DNA of 64,000 nt from an uncultured Bacilli bacterium. Lineage in GTDB: Bacteria; Bacillota_I; Bacilli_A; RFN20; CAG-826. The translations under genes were made by a program, and so were the position numbers. Under the pieces are notes generated by a model that searched no databases, was not told the DNA's origin, and worked only from the letters and a program-made list of their open reading frames with translations. Shown here piece by piece: positions 53,098 through 61,960 of this stretch. Location of the stretch: contig CAKPBC010000004.1 of NCBI GenBank assembly GCA_934140155.1, forward strand, positions 141,476 through 205,475, in the 5' to 3' direction. Numbering within the stretch: the first letter of the stretch is position 1; each line of letters opens with the position of its first letter.

Positions 53098-53790
53098 CTA
53101 TTCCTTACGTGGGTCAATAAATTTGACACCATCGTTATATCTACCATATTGTCCTTTTGCTTTTTCAAGAGCAACTTCAGGTGAATCACCTTTCTTTAAG
53201 AAATCAGTAAATTTACCTAAAGATAAATATTGATAACCAATAATTTCGCTATTTTCATCTAAAGCAATAGAAGTGATATATCCTTCTGTTAATTCAAGGT
53301 AACGAGGACCTTTTTCTTTTGTTGAGTAAATTGTACCAACTTGTGAGCGTAAACCTTTTCCTAAGTCTTCAAGGCCAGCACCAACATCTAATCCGTTTTC
53401 AGAGAAAGCAGATTGAGTTCTACCATAAATAATTTGTAAGAATAATTCTCTCATAGCTGTGTTAATAGCGTCACATACTAAGTCAGTATTAACAGCTTCA
53501 AGAACTGTTTTACCAACGATAGCTTCTGATGCCATAGCAGCGGAATGAGTCATACCTGAACAGCCAATGGTTTCAATCAATGCTTCTTCGATAATTCCGT
53601 TTTTAACGTTTAAAGTAAGTTTGCATGCGCCTTGTTGTGGAGCACACCAGCCAATACCATGTGTAAAACCGCTGATATCTTCAATCTTTCTTGAGTATAC
53701 CCATTTTCCTTCTTCAGGAATTGGAGCACAACCATGAGAAGCACCGCAGTTAACTCTGCACATGTTTTCTACATCTTTTGTAAATTGCAT
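53098..53790 (-). CDS. IscU/NifU-like iron-sulfur cluster scaffold protein (GGGtGRT partner)
   Basis: About 230 residues. The NifU-type core is ETIGCSGMTHSAAMASEAIVG, which carries a scaffold Cys. Additional cysteines lie in NCGASHGCAPI and GWCAPQQGACKL. I place the start at 53790 (MQFTKDVE). The longer frame from 53811 would have its first codons lying on the GGAGGAG ribosome site itself. The fixed pairing with the GGGtGRT gene suggests a joint role in Fe-S assembly or repair. A -10 box TATAAT lies upstream with two TTAGTTAA direct repeats further on. Confidence 0.85.
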   Translation of the reverse strand: MQFTKDVENMCRVNCGASHGCAPIPEEGKWVYSRKIEDISGFTHGIGWCAPQQGACKLTLNVKNGIIEEALIETIGCSGMTHSAAMASEAIVGKTVLEAVNTDLVCDAINTAMRELFLQIIYGRTQSAFSENGLDVGAGLEDLGKGLRSQVGTIYSTKEKGPRYLELTEGYITSIALDENSEIIGYQYLSLGKFTDFLKKGDSPEVALEKAKGQYGRYNDGVKFIDPRKE

Positions 53791-53902
53791 AAAATATTTC
53801 TTCTCCTCCATATGTAATTTTCGATAACATTATAAATTATTTGTTAAAACATTTAAAGAGTTATTTAACTAATAAGTTAACTAACTGCTTTCATTAAAAA
53901 AA

Positions 53903-54085
53903 TTATTTTACCTTTTCAAAAGTTACTTTCATTCTTCCATTTAATTCAGTTGACCTAACAAGAGTCCAACCATCGTTAATGTGTTCTTTAATAATTTTAT
54001 CTAAGTCATCTTTAGAAACTAAAATTGTTTTTGACTTTATATCTTTTACTAATATTGCTTTTATTTGTTCGTCAGTTAATTTCAT
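53903..54085 (-). CDS. 60-residue hypothetical protein
   Basis: Begins MKLTDEQIKAILVKDIKSKT and ends GWTLVRSTELNGRMKVTFEK. The beta-alpha-beta shape and GWTLVR pattern resemble DUF4177-type small proteins, but the match is weak. GAGG lies about 13 bases before ATG. No clear link to its neighbours. It could be a small cytosolic domain protein. Confidence 0.5.
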   Translation of the reverse strand: MKLTDEQIKAILVKDIKSKTILVSKDDLDKIIKEHINDGWTLVRSTELNGRMKVTFEKVK

Positions 54086-54182
54086 CTTTATTGTGCCTCG
54101 CTACATTTATGTATTTTCATATAATTAGTGGGACGATAAATATTGTTGTTTTAATTATTTTGCAACCATTCTTTTAAACTTG

Positions 54183-54530
54183 TTACTTCGTCCCATCATC
54201 AGTTACATATTTATAAATTGAATCTTTGATACAAAAAATAAACCTTTTTAAATTTGCTAAGTGATTTTTCTTTGAATCAAAAATCAAAGTGTCTTCATCA
54301 TATAAACATTTATCAAGTCCATAATATCTTCCAGTTTATCAAATGCAAAAGAGATAATTTGAGCCACAGTGGCTCTATTATCTTTTGTTTTTTTGAATGA
54401 TGCATTTAAGAAATAAGATTTTCTAGATCTTTTTTATCCCACAATTTATCAAACAATCACTTACTCAATTGATTTAAAATATTGGACCTTTTTAATTCCA
54501 CCTACTTTTTTTATAAATTCATAAACTCTT
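54183..54530 (-). pseudogene. Frameshifted remains of an unrecognised gene
   Basis: Minus-strand fragments in shifting frames read LFDKLWDKKDLENLIS, then LNASFKKTKDNRATVAQIIS continuing FAFDKLEDI, then GLDKCLYDEDTLIFDSKKNH and LKRFIFCIKDSIYKYVTDDG to a stop at 54183. At least two frame changes and one stop interrupt it. Coding character is clear from the amino-acid runs, but I do not recognise the family. A promoter-like TTGTGA..TATAAT lies upstream near 54540-54570. Confidence 0.5.
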
Positions 54531-54710
54531 CGCAATTTATTATAGCGCAAAAGCAATATTTCACAACAATCGCACTTACTTTTTTATGAGTTCTTGTTTT
54601 TTTCATAGTTAAATATTTCAATTTTAATAAAAAGGCAATATTCAAAAACCTTTTCATATTATACAATTTTTAATCGTGGATTTAAGGAATGACATTCAAT
54701 TTTACAACAG

Positions 54711-55110
54711 TCAATATCTAAATCCGTATGAATATTCACTAAATGTAGGTTCAAATATGGGTGTCATCTTTTGGACTAAAACTTGCTGAATTATTCCATC
54801 AACAACTGTTGGAACACCTAGTTTTCTTACTCCACCGTTTGGCTTTGGTATCTCTATTCTTCTTACTGGAAGAGGTTAAATTTAGTGGAATAGTAACTAA
54901 CTATTACGGTCGTTTGTGATTTTAGAATGTTATGTTTCCTCATCACAAGTTAATCGCCTTATATCAAGTTTCTTTTCGTTACCCAATCTATTTGCTACGC
55001 GCTTCTTTCATCTCATACCTCGCGATACTAGACTTGCGTTTCACTATGTAGTTATAACGACATTCCTACTCGGGACTTTCACCCTTTAGATATATATCGT
55101 GCCCGTCATA
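54711..55110 (-). mobile_element. Truncated group II intron with reverse-transcriptase fragment
   Basis: The frame 54872-54711 (53 codons) reads LPVRRIEIPKPNGGVRKLGV, PTVVDGIIQQVLVQKMTPIF and EPTFSEYSYGFR before a stop. This is the start of the LtrA-type maturase RT domain. Upstream, the RNA sense strand has GGTGAAAGTCC-like sequence (55084-55072) typical of group II domain I. The rest of the RT and the 3' RNA domains are missing, so the element is dead. It lies immediately downstream of a terminator in the same direction, the usual target of group IIC introns. Confidence 0.8.
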
Positions 55111-55111
55111 C

Positions 55112-55140
55112 ATAAAAAAACCACGACAATTAAGTCGTGG
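55112..55140 (-). terminator. Terminator of the 804-residue lipoprotein gene
   Basis: CCACGAC / GTCGTGG stem with loop TTAATT, then TTTTTTT on the minus strand. Directly followed by the intron remnant. Confidence 0.88.
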
Positions 55141-55187
55141 ACGTGAATCATTTTGATTCACTTTTGTTCAGATTTAATTATTTCATA

Positions 55188-57602
55188 TTATTCAATTACG
55201 TATTGTTTAATAGTTAATTCTACAATATTAGATTTAATACTACCATCAGCGCTTTGAGCTTGAAGTTTAACTACACCTGCTGTTCCAGTTGATTTAATTT
55301 TGAAATCATGGAAGAAATCACTTTTATCGATATAAACTAAACTTGCATCACCTTCAACAACAACAAGTTTAATTCCATCTTTAGAAGCACCAATTGGACC
55401 AACAGTAATATCAGCTGTAGTAAGATATTTACTGCCCTCTAAATTATTATCAATAATAGTTTGTGCTAATTCTAAAGTAATATTTTCTAAAGAAGTAACT
55501 TTCTTTGTGGCTTCAGTTACCATGATAATATAACCTTTTTTATTAATTTTTGTTGAATATGTACCATAAACAATTGCTTTTACATTTGATGATTCTAATG
55601 GCTTTAAATATAAACTATTATCATATCCTAAGAAATAATATTCAGTACCTGGTTCATCACCATCAGGAAGCGTAAAGTAACCTTTACCCATAGGAATTCC
55701 GTTCTTCTTAATAAATTTATCAACAGTAAGTTCAACTTCAATAGCTTTACCGTTTTTTAATTCCCCATCAGTAAAGTTCTTAAAATCTGATTGATTAACT
55801 TTAGTATAAGTAGTAGCAATTTCTTTTTTATCTAATACTTTAAATTTAGAATCGCTGATTGAAGGGAACTTTCTAGCGTTATCAACATAGGTAATTGTAG
55901 TACCACTTGCTGCGACATAATCGCCAATTTTTATTCCTTGTGGATAATAATCATCTTCGGTTTTACAAAATAAATAACCAGAATTATCTTGAATTAATAC
56001 ACCATCTCTATAGAAACCTAATATTTTTCCTGCTGCTGTAACTTCAGCGCCGATTTCCATAGTTCTAATAGAACTTATTGAAGAATATTCTCCTTCAGTA
56101 ACGATAATTTCAATTGGCATACTTACTTTATCACCGACTTTAGCAACAATAGTAACTTGGCCAGGTTTAATACCTTTTAAAGTGTTACCTTCAAGAGTAG
56201 CAAATTCATTACCTTTAATTATTTCAAAAGTAGGAGTGCCAGTTAATCCTTCTGGTAAAGTAGCAGATAAAGTAATGGTTTGATCTTGAGCTACTTTAGA
56301 ATTACTAGCAACACAAATAATATTATTTATATCTTTTGATTCATTATGAATAATGGTTCCTTCATCAGTTAAATCAATGGATACTGTATTTCTATAATTA
56401 GTGAAATTGCCTTCAAGAGTTACATAATCTCCAGCTTCTATTTTTTGTTTATTCCAATAAGATTTAACTGTGCTTACATTACCATATTTATTAAATTTAG
56501 CTTGATAATTGGTAGACCCATAAGTGAAGTTGAAGATTGCGTCTTTAGCACCTGTTTGTTCAGCACTTGAAAAATCTCCTGTTATATACTTACCTGTAAT
56601 TTTAATACGTGACCCAGCTAATTTTGGGGAAGCATTATATGCGATAATATCGGCTTCTTTTTTAACTTCATAACATAAAGGTTCTTGAACGGTCATGTTA
56701 GATTTAAGAACACATGCATCTTCGATAAAAGAACCACTAACGTTGCCTGCAAGTTGTAATCCATAATTACCATTATCTACTTGGGCAGTTACTAAAACAG
56801 CTTTATTCATAACTACACGGCCATTTTCAAAACCATCTCCTGGATTACCTGCAGTTTCAAGTCTATTCATGTTATAAACATAAAAACCATTTTTACCATC
56901 CATTAAATAGAAAGTATTACCATAAGAAGCAGTAACGATACCTCTAACAGTGACTAATTTACCATTATAATTGTCGACATTGTCCTTAATGTCCTTAATT
57001 CTTAATACTTCTTTAGATTCAAATTCAAATGGTGTTTCTTCGTATCCATCTTTAGAAATAATACCAGCAACGGTACCTTTATCTAATAAAATAATATCGT
57101 TCCCTTTTGTATAAGCAAAATCTCCACCTTTTCTAATATCAATTTTGAAATCTGTTATTTCTAAACCGTTTTCATCTTTAACAACTGTTTTGATAGTTTC
57201 ACCATGGAATAATTTTCCTTCAAAAGAAACATTTAATTTAAGTAAAACTGCTTCATTAATATCGAATTCAGTTTCATAAGAATTGTAGCCTTCTTTACTG
57301 ATTTGAATTTTAACGTGCCCTTTACCATTTAAAGAAATTTTATTACCATCTATAGTAATAAATTCTTTACCTTCAAGGATTTCAATTTTTGCGTTTTCAA
57401 CTACGTTTCCATCCTGATTTTTTACATTAATAATAATTATTTGTCCAACTGATTTTTCACCTTCTAAGGTTACTAATAAAGTCTTTTTGTTAGACTCTAC
57501 TGTTGTATTGCTTCCGGTAGCATCACCACAACTTGTTATAGAAATTGCACCAACTACGCTTAGTGCGCATAATAGCGAGAGCGTTAATAATCTTTTTTTC
57601 AT
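55188..57602 (-). CDS. Large surface lipoprotein with Ig-like and OB-fold-like repeats
   Basis: 804 residues with lipobox ITSC (Cys25). The N-terminal part holds two or more bacterial Ig-like/PEGA-like repeats (KTLLVTLEGEKSVGQIIII; LKLNVSFEGKLFHGETIKTV). The middle and later parts repeat an OB-fold/DUF5689-like unit (LVTVRGIVTASYGNTFYLMD; ITAAGKILGFYRDGVLIQD; AIVYGTYSTKINKKGYIIMV). Such units bind nucleic acid or glycan in other surface proteins. Good ribosome site, consensus-like promoter, own terminator. The ligand is unknown. Confidence 0.7.
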   Translation of the reverse strand: MKKRLLTLSLLCALSVVGAISITSCGDATGSNTTVESNKKTLLVTLEGEKSVGQIIIINVKNQDGNVVENAKIEILEGKEFITIDGNKISLNGKGHVKIQISKEGYNSYETEFDINEAVLLKLNVSFEGKLFHGETIKTVVKDENGLEITDFKIDIRKGGDFAYTKGNDIILLDKGTVAGIISKDGYEETPFEFESKEVLRIKDIKDNVDNYNGKLVTVRGIVTASYGNTFYLMDGKNGFYVYNMNRLETAGNPGDGFENGRVVMNKAVLVTAQVDNGNYGLQLAGNVSGSFIEDACVLKSNMTVQEPLCYEVKKEADIIAYNASPKLAGSRIKITGKYITGDFSSAEQTGAKDAIFNFTYGSTNYQAKFNKYGNVSTVKSYWNKQKIEAGDYVTLEGNFTNYRNTVSIDLTDEGTIIHNESKDINNIICVASNSKVAQDQTITLSATLPEGLTGTPTFEIIKGNEFATLEGNTLKGIKPGQVTIVAKVGDKVSMPIEIIVTEGEYSSISSIRTMEIGAEVTAAGKILGFYRDGVLIQDNSGYLFCKTEDDYYPQGIKIGDYVAASGTTITYVDNARKFPSISDSKFKVLDKKEIATTYTKVNQSDFKNFTDGELKNGKAIEVELTVDKFIKKNGIPMGKGYFTLPDGDEPGTEYYFLGYDNSLYLKPLESSNVKAIVYGTYSTKINKKGYIIMVTEATKKVTSLENITLELAQTIIDNNLEGSKYLTTADITVGPIGASKDGIKLVVVEGDASLVYIDKSDFFHDFKIKSTGTAGVVKLQAQSADGSIKSNIVELTIKQYVIE

Positions 57603-57664
57603 ATATTCCTCCTTTTAATTTTTTAAATAAATTAAGCAATGCATTTCGTAATATATTACAATGA

Positions 57665-57693
57665 ATTCTACTAAATTTTATAAAATTTTACAA
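57665..57693 (-). promoter_or_regulatory. Promoter of the 804-residue lipoprotein gene
   Basis: On the minus strand TTGTAA (57693-57688), 17-base spacer, TAGAAT (57670-57665), about 60 bases before the ATG. Confidence 0.7.
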
Positions 57694-57730
57694 GTGATTA
57701 GTTATAAAAATAATACTTTTTTGCAAGTTT

Positions 57731-58152
57731 TTACATTAGCTTTCTTTTATAAAATTCAATTGAAGGGACATTCCAATCAAGACAACTCCATTCAATTTCT
57801 ATATATCCTTCTTTTTTGATAATTTTTGCAAGTTTAAAGAAGAATTCTTTTCCTTATCCTTGATGACGATAATTAGGTTTAATAAATAGATCTTCTAAAT
57901 CCACTTTTACATTAGCAGAAAATGAAAAAAAATGGGATAAGATATTGCATACCCAATATCTTATCCTTTATCATTTTCCGCAATAAGCACAGTTGCAACT
58001 GACTTTTCAAAAAGTTAGTAGCATAACATTTCAATAGAACCAGTCATATTATTAGGCCTTTTTTCATAAATAGCTAAGCCATTTATTAATTCGTAAAACA
58101 AATTAATATCTTCTTTTGTTGCTTTTCTTATAATTAAATTTTCATTTTTCAT
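57731..58152 (-). pseudogene. GNAT acetyltransferase pseudogene
   Basis: From ATG 58152 (AGGAG upstream) the frame reads MKNENLIIRKATKEDINLFY, later ATVLIAEND, GYAISYPIF, LEDLFIKPNYRHQG and WSCLDWNVPSIEFYKRKLM, a full-length GNAT N-acetyltransferase of about 140 codons. Three TAA stops interrupt it (after MLCY, after NDKG, after RHQG), and one base is missing in a T8 run near 57930. Start, ribosome site and end are otherwise intact, so the damage is recent. The region around 57935-57966 is a perfect 13-bp inverted repeat. Confidence 0.88.
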
Positions 58153-58235
58153 ACTATACTCCTAAAAGATAATTATATTAATAAATTAATATTAAGAATT
58201 AAATTTTCTTATTTGCTTTTTCATATTTAACGACT

Positions 58236-60098
58236 TTATTCAACAGCTTTCAGACTCTCATTCATCTTTGTTTTTACTATTTTCGGTCTAAGCATTAGCG
58301 TTACAAGTAAAGTAAACCCAAAAACGATAAACGGAATCATGAGCCACATAAACCAACTGACATTTCCTACTGTTCCGAACCCTATCGTTTTGAACACCAG
58401 CGTTGCAAGTCCTATTCCCACAGGATAGCCGAGTAAAATGCCAAAAAACGTACTTATATATATTTCTCGATAGATGTATCCACATATTTCCATGTCGTGG
58501 TAACCGAGTACCATGAGCGTTGCTATTTCTCTTTCTCTTTCGCTTATATTTATTGTCGTAAGAGTGTTTATTACAACCATAGTTAGAAGCCCGGCAAAAG
58601 CAACGACCACTATCGCTATACCGATAATCGCAGGCGAACCGAAATTACCAAAAAGACACATGTCGAGAAGAGCAAGTCCAGCAAAAACGAGTCCCGTTGA
58701 AACGGCTACAGATACAAGCATCATGAAAAATCTCGTTTTATACCTAAAAACGTTTCTCATTGAAGATTTATACTTAAACGAAAGTCGTTTCCATATAAAA
58801 GGAATTCTCTCAAGTAGTATTCTTTTACCTTTTTTCGGCGGCTTTGGACGTAAAAGATCGGCGGGAGCGTTATTAGCAAGCCGCATTCCAATGGAAAATA
58901 CCACCATTAACGTAACCGCTATAATTACGCCAAGCGATATAAAATAATAACTCGGATTAACCACTACCGATATTGGGGGCATAACATAACTATAACCAAA
59001 AACAAAACATATCAACCAAGAAACGCCGTACCCGACAAAGAAGCCGACTCCCCCGCCGACAGCAAGCGCGACAAGTGCAAAGAAAACATATCTCAGTACG
59101 ATACTCTTCGAACTATATCCGAGCGTTTTAAGGCAAGCAATTTGCGAGCGTTCTTCATCCATAAGCCGCATCATAGAGGATAACACAACGAGAAGTGTTA
59201 CCCCAATAAAAATCACCATTAAAATATTTCCTATTCCACGCACTTTGTTTGTGCTTGCAATAATCGATTTAAAACTATAATTATCATAAAGCGTGATTAT
59301 GCGTATATCTTCGCCTAAAAGTTTCGTAAGTTCATTCTTTTCTTTCTCAACGTATTTTTCATAAGTATAAGAAAAAGATTTGAATAAATCCCGATTTTTC
59401 CCTTTTATATACAAATCGCCTTTTGGCATAATTGTGCATATTTCTCTAGGACAATACAAGATATTTTGAAGTAGGTCGAGTTTATTTATATCAGACATAT
59501 TATCGGGGATTTCGGTATCTTCTGGGTTGTTATAACTCGGCTCTCCGTCCTTGCCGAACGTAAGAGGGCTTCGCACTATCCCTTTAATAGTAACATTTAT
59601 TTTGTATTCCCTCGGCAAATTTAACGCTGAAGCAATATCTATTTCAACTTGTTGGCCTATAGAATACCCTTTTATTATATTATCCTTTTCTTCTGCATAA
59701 ACGCAGTTTACGTCATCGACTGTTATTCTCTCGCCTTCTACGAGTTCAAATGTATTGATTTTCGTGTTTTCAAGGTCAAGAAAATATAGTCGAAGTGATC
59801 TTTTCTTTTCCATCTGAATATCGATGGACATCCCCTCTTCGACATTACCATCTCCATAATGATTTTTTACTACGGAGATTTGTTCATCAGTAAATCTTCC
59901 AGTTTTGCTCTTCACGATAAAATCGCTTACGTTTTGTTTTGTATAATAATTCTCGATGCTGTCTTTAATCATATCTGTCGGCGAGCCAATTCCTGATATA
60001 AAGCCTACTGATATAAGAACAATACCGCAAAGAGAAAGTAGACGTATTAGATGCTTTTTAAACATCCTGCGAACTGTTTTCAAGTATGTTTTCACCAT
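58236..60098 (-). CDS. FtsX-family ABC transporter permease (MacB/LolE-type)
   Basis: 620 residues: one N-terminal helix, an extracellular domain of about 230 residues, then three helices (RGIGNILMVIFIGVTLLVVL region onward), and a second FtsX set at the C-terminal end (IATLMVLGYHDMEICGYIYR). It works with the ATPase encoded seven bases upstream in overlapping frames. Such pairs export peptides or lipoproteins or signal to cell-wall enzymes. Codon use is richer in G and C than the neighbours (GCG, CGG, CCG), suggesting recent arrival from another genome. Confidence 0.85.
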   Translation of the reverse strand: MVKTYLKTVRRMFKKHLIRLLSLCGIVLISVGFISGIGSPTDMIKDSIENYYTKQNVSDFIVKSKTGRFTDEQISVVKNHYGDGNVEEGMSIDIQMEKKRSLRLYFLDLENTKINTFELVEGERITVDDVNCVYAEEKDNIIKGYSIGQQVEIDIASALNLPREYKINVTIKGIVRSPLTFGKDGEPSYNNPEDTEIPDNMSDINKLDLLQNILYCPREICTIMPKGDLYIKGKNRDLFKSFSYTYEKYVEKEKNELTKLLGEDIRIITLYDNYSFKSIIASTNKVRGIGNILMVIFIGVTLLVVLSSMMRLMDEERSQIACLKTLGYSSKSIVLRYVFFALVALAVGGGVGFFVGYGVSWLICFVFGYSYVMPPISVVVNPSYYFISLGVIIAVTLMVVFSIGMRLANNAPADLLRPKPPKKGKRILLERIPFIWKRLSFKYKSSMRNVFRYKTRFFMMLVSVAVSTGLVFAGLALLDMCLFGNFGSPAIIGIAIVVVAFAGLLTMVVINTLTTINISEREREIATLMVLGYHDMEICGYIYREIYISTFFGILLGYPVGIGLATLVFKTIGFGTVGNVSWFMWLMIPFIVFGFTLLVTLMLRPKIVKTKMNESLKAVE

Positions 60099-60793
60099 TC
60101 TATCTCCTCAATCGATTTCGGATTGTCATTTGTTTTGATGCTTTCTATTCTTCCGCTTTTTATCCTTATTACCTTATCTGCCATATCTTTAAGCGCGGCA
60201 TTATGCGTTACGACGATAATGAGTTTTTTGCGTTCACGAGACAAATCTTGTAAAAGTTTCAATATTTTTTTTCCGGTAATATAATCAAGCGCCCCAGTTG
60301 GCTCGTCACATAATATCAACTTCGGATTTTTGGCAATCGCACGAGCAATCGAAACTCTTTGCTGTTCACCTCCGGATAATTCCGCAGGAAAATTGTTCAA
60401 TCTATCCGCAAGTCCGACCGATTCAAGTACCATTCTTGGATTAAGATGATTGTCGCATATTTCAACGGCAATTTCTACATTCTCAAGTGCAGTAAGATTA
60501 GGCATAAGATTGTAAAACTGAAAGACAAAACCTACATCGTAACGTCGATAATCGGTCAATTTCTTTTTATTGAACGAAGTTACATTTTGCCCATCAAGAT
60601 CAATCTCTCCGCTAGTTGCCGTGTCCATTCCGCCTAAAAGATTTAAAAGAGTAGTTTTGCCCGCTCCGGACTCGCCGAGAATCACTACAAATTCGCCTTC
60701 ATTCAAATCAAACGTAACATCTTCTACGGCAGGTACAGTCAAAGAACCGGTATGATATTCTTTTCTTACGTTTTTCAAAGATAATATTTTCAT
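60092..60793 (-). CDS. ABC transporter ATPase, LolD/MacB-type
   Basis: 233 residues with Walker [17 protein letters not shown], signature [16 protein letters not shown], Walker [13 protein letters not shown] and switch His in VTHNAA. The [16 protein letters not shown] segment is typical of the LolD/FtsE branch. AAGGAGG precedes the ATG. It powers the FtsX-type permease that follows. No membrane-fusion or extra substrate gene accompanies the pair. It shares the permease's unusual composition. Confidence 0.92.
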   Translation of the reverse strand: MKILSLKNVRKEYHTGSLTVPAVEDVTFDLNEGEFVVILGESGAGKTTLLNLLGGMDTATSGEIDLDGQNVTSFNKKKLTDYRRYDVGFVFQFYNLMPNLTALENVEIAVEICDNHLNPRMVLESVGLADRLNNFPAELSGGEQQRVSIARAIAKNPKLILCDEPTGALDYITGKKILKLLQDLSRERKKLIIVVTHNAALKDMADKVIRIKSGRIESIKTNDNPKSIEEIEW

Positions 60794-61467
60794 AGTTGCC
60801 TCCTTTTTATATTTTTTTAATCGTTGAGATTTAAAGAAAAAGTTATTTTCAATTACACAAAATAATAGCAGCGCACATACAAATTTTGTTTGAATAATCT
60901 TAGTATCGTTCTCTTAATCTATCACATTGCAAATAACCATCTAATATTATTTTTTCTTCTATTTTTCAATGTTTTTCCCTCGATTAAAGTTGATTTTCTT
61001 TTCCCAAATTTTTACGAGTTGTTATTTTTGATATTTTTGCTGCACACCAAATTTTTATGCGTGCTTATAGCATTCATAAGTATGCCATAATTAAATTTGA
61101 TTTAGCAACCATCATATCACAGTTTTCGGAAAGCAATTTGTTGTTTTTTTCCATAATTGCAGGATAGTTAATGTTAATAATTATGCTATTCAAATTATTC
61201 ACCACTATATATAAAATTATATCATTTTTCTTAAAAAAAATACAAGTTGGTTGCGAATTAATGTATAAATGTAGATGTAAAATTTTTAGCTCTTTATTAA
61301 ACTTTTTTTGGTAAAATTATGGCGTTAGCTTTCATTCTATATCTATATATAAAAGCAACAAAACTTCGAAAAATGTCGTTTGACATTTATACAAGGTTCT
61401 ATAGTCTACTGGCGGAAAGAATAAATGTTCCTATTTGCATACGAAAAAGGTCTAACACAATTTGAAG
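60794..61467. other. Gene-free AT-rich stretch
   Basis: No convincing frame, RNA gene or repeat was found. It should contain the promoter of the ABC pair near its left end. Runs of T and A dominate. The base composition returns to the host average right after the ABC genes, so one edge of the transferred segment probably lies close to 60800. Confidence 0.4.
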
Positions 61468-61896
61468 TGATACAGTAAAAGTAGACAGTATTAATAGATT
61501 GATACTTCTATTTTTTTTGTTATTCTAAATATAGAAGGGATTGCAATAAATAATAAAACATACCATCTATATATAGATGAAGAAAAACTTAAAATTGTTA
61601 AAGATCACATTGATAATAGAATTCCGATTAGAGCTTATGCCACAAAATACAATATCTCAATAACTTCAGTAATTTACTAGCTACATAGATATCGTGAAAA
61701 TGGTGTAGATGGATTAAAGAGTATGATTGGAAAACATCGTGGTCCAAATAAAGGCAGGCATAAAGGAACTTTAACACCCAAAACAACAATAGAAGAACTG
61801 CAAAAATAAAACCTAAAGTTACAAGTTGAGATTGAGCGATTAAAAAAGGTTATCTTACGAAAGGAGCTGGTGACAAAAAGGAATTCATTTATATAA
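61468..61896 (+). mobile_element. IS3-family-like remnant (OrfA part, two stops)
   Basis: An IS-end-like sequence TGATACAGTAAAAGTAGACA starts at 61468. From about 61546 to 61896 one frame reads YHLYIDEEKLKIVKDHIDNR, IPIRAYATKYNIS, HRYRENGVDGLKSMIGKHRG and LKLQVEIERLKKVI. This is the helix-turn-helix and leucine-zipper OrfA of IS3-type transposases. TAG at 61678 and TAA at 61807 break it. The catalytic OrfB is missing, as is the right end. It is a dead relic. Confidence 0.8.
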
Positions 61897-61960
61897 ACCT
61901 CCTTAGTTAATGCATATAAGTATTTTTCAAATATTACATATACTTATTTATATATTTTTA

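Noticed and set aside
54711..54872. Active retron or DGR reverse transcriptase
   Set aside because: The fragment matches the LtrA-type group II maturase start and stops before the catalytic YADD region.
57731..58152. Stop-codon recoding in the GNAT gene
   Set aside because: Besides three TAA stops the frame also has a one-base loss in a T-run, so decay explains it better.
58513..58947. 144-codon plus-strand frame inside the FtsX permease gene
   Set aside because: The minus-strand permease has clear family motifs over the same bases; the plus frame has none.
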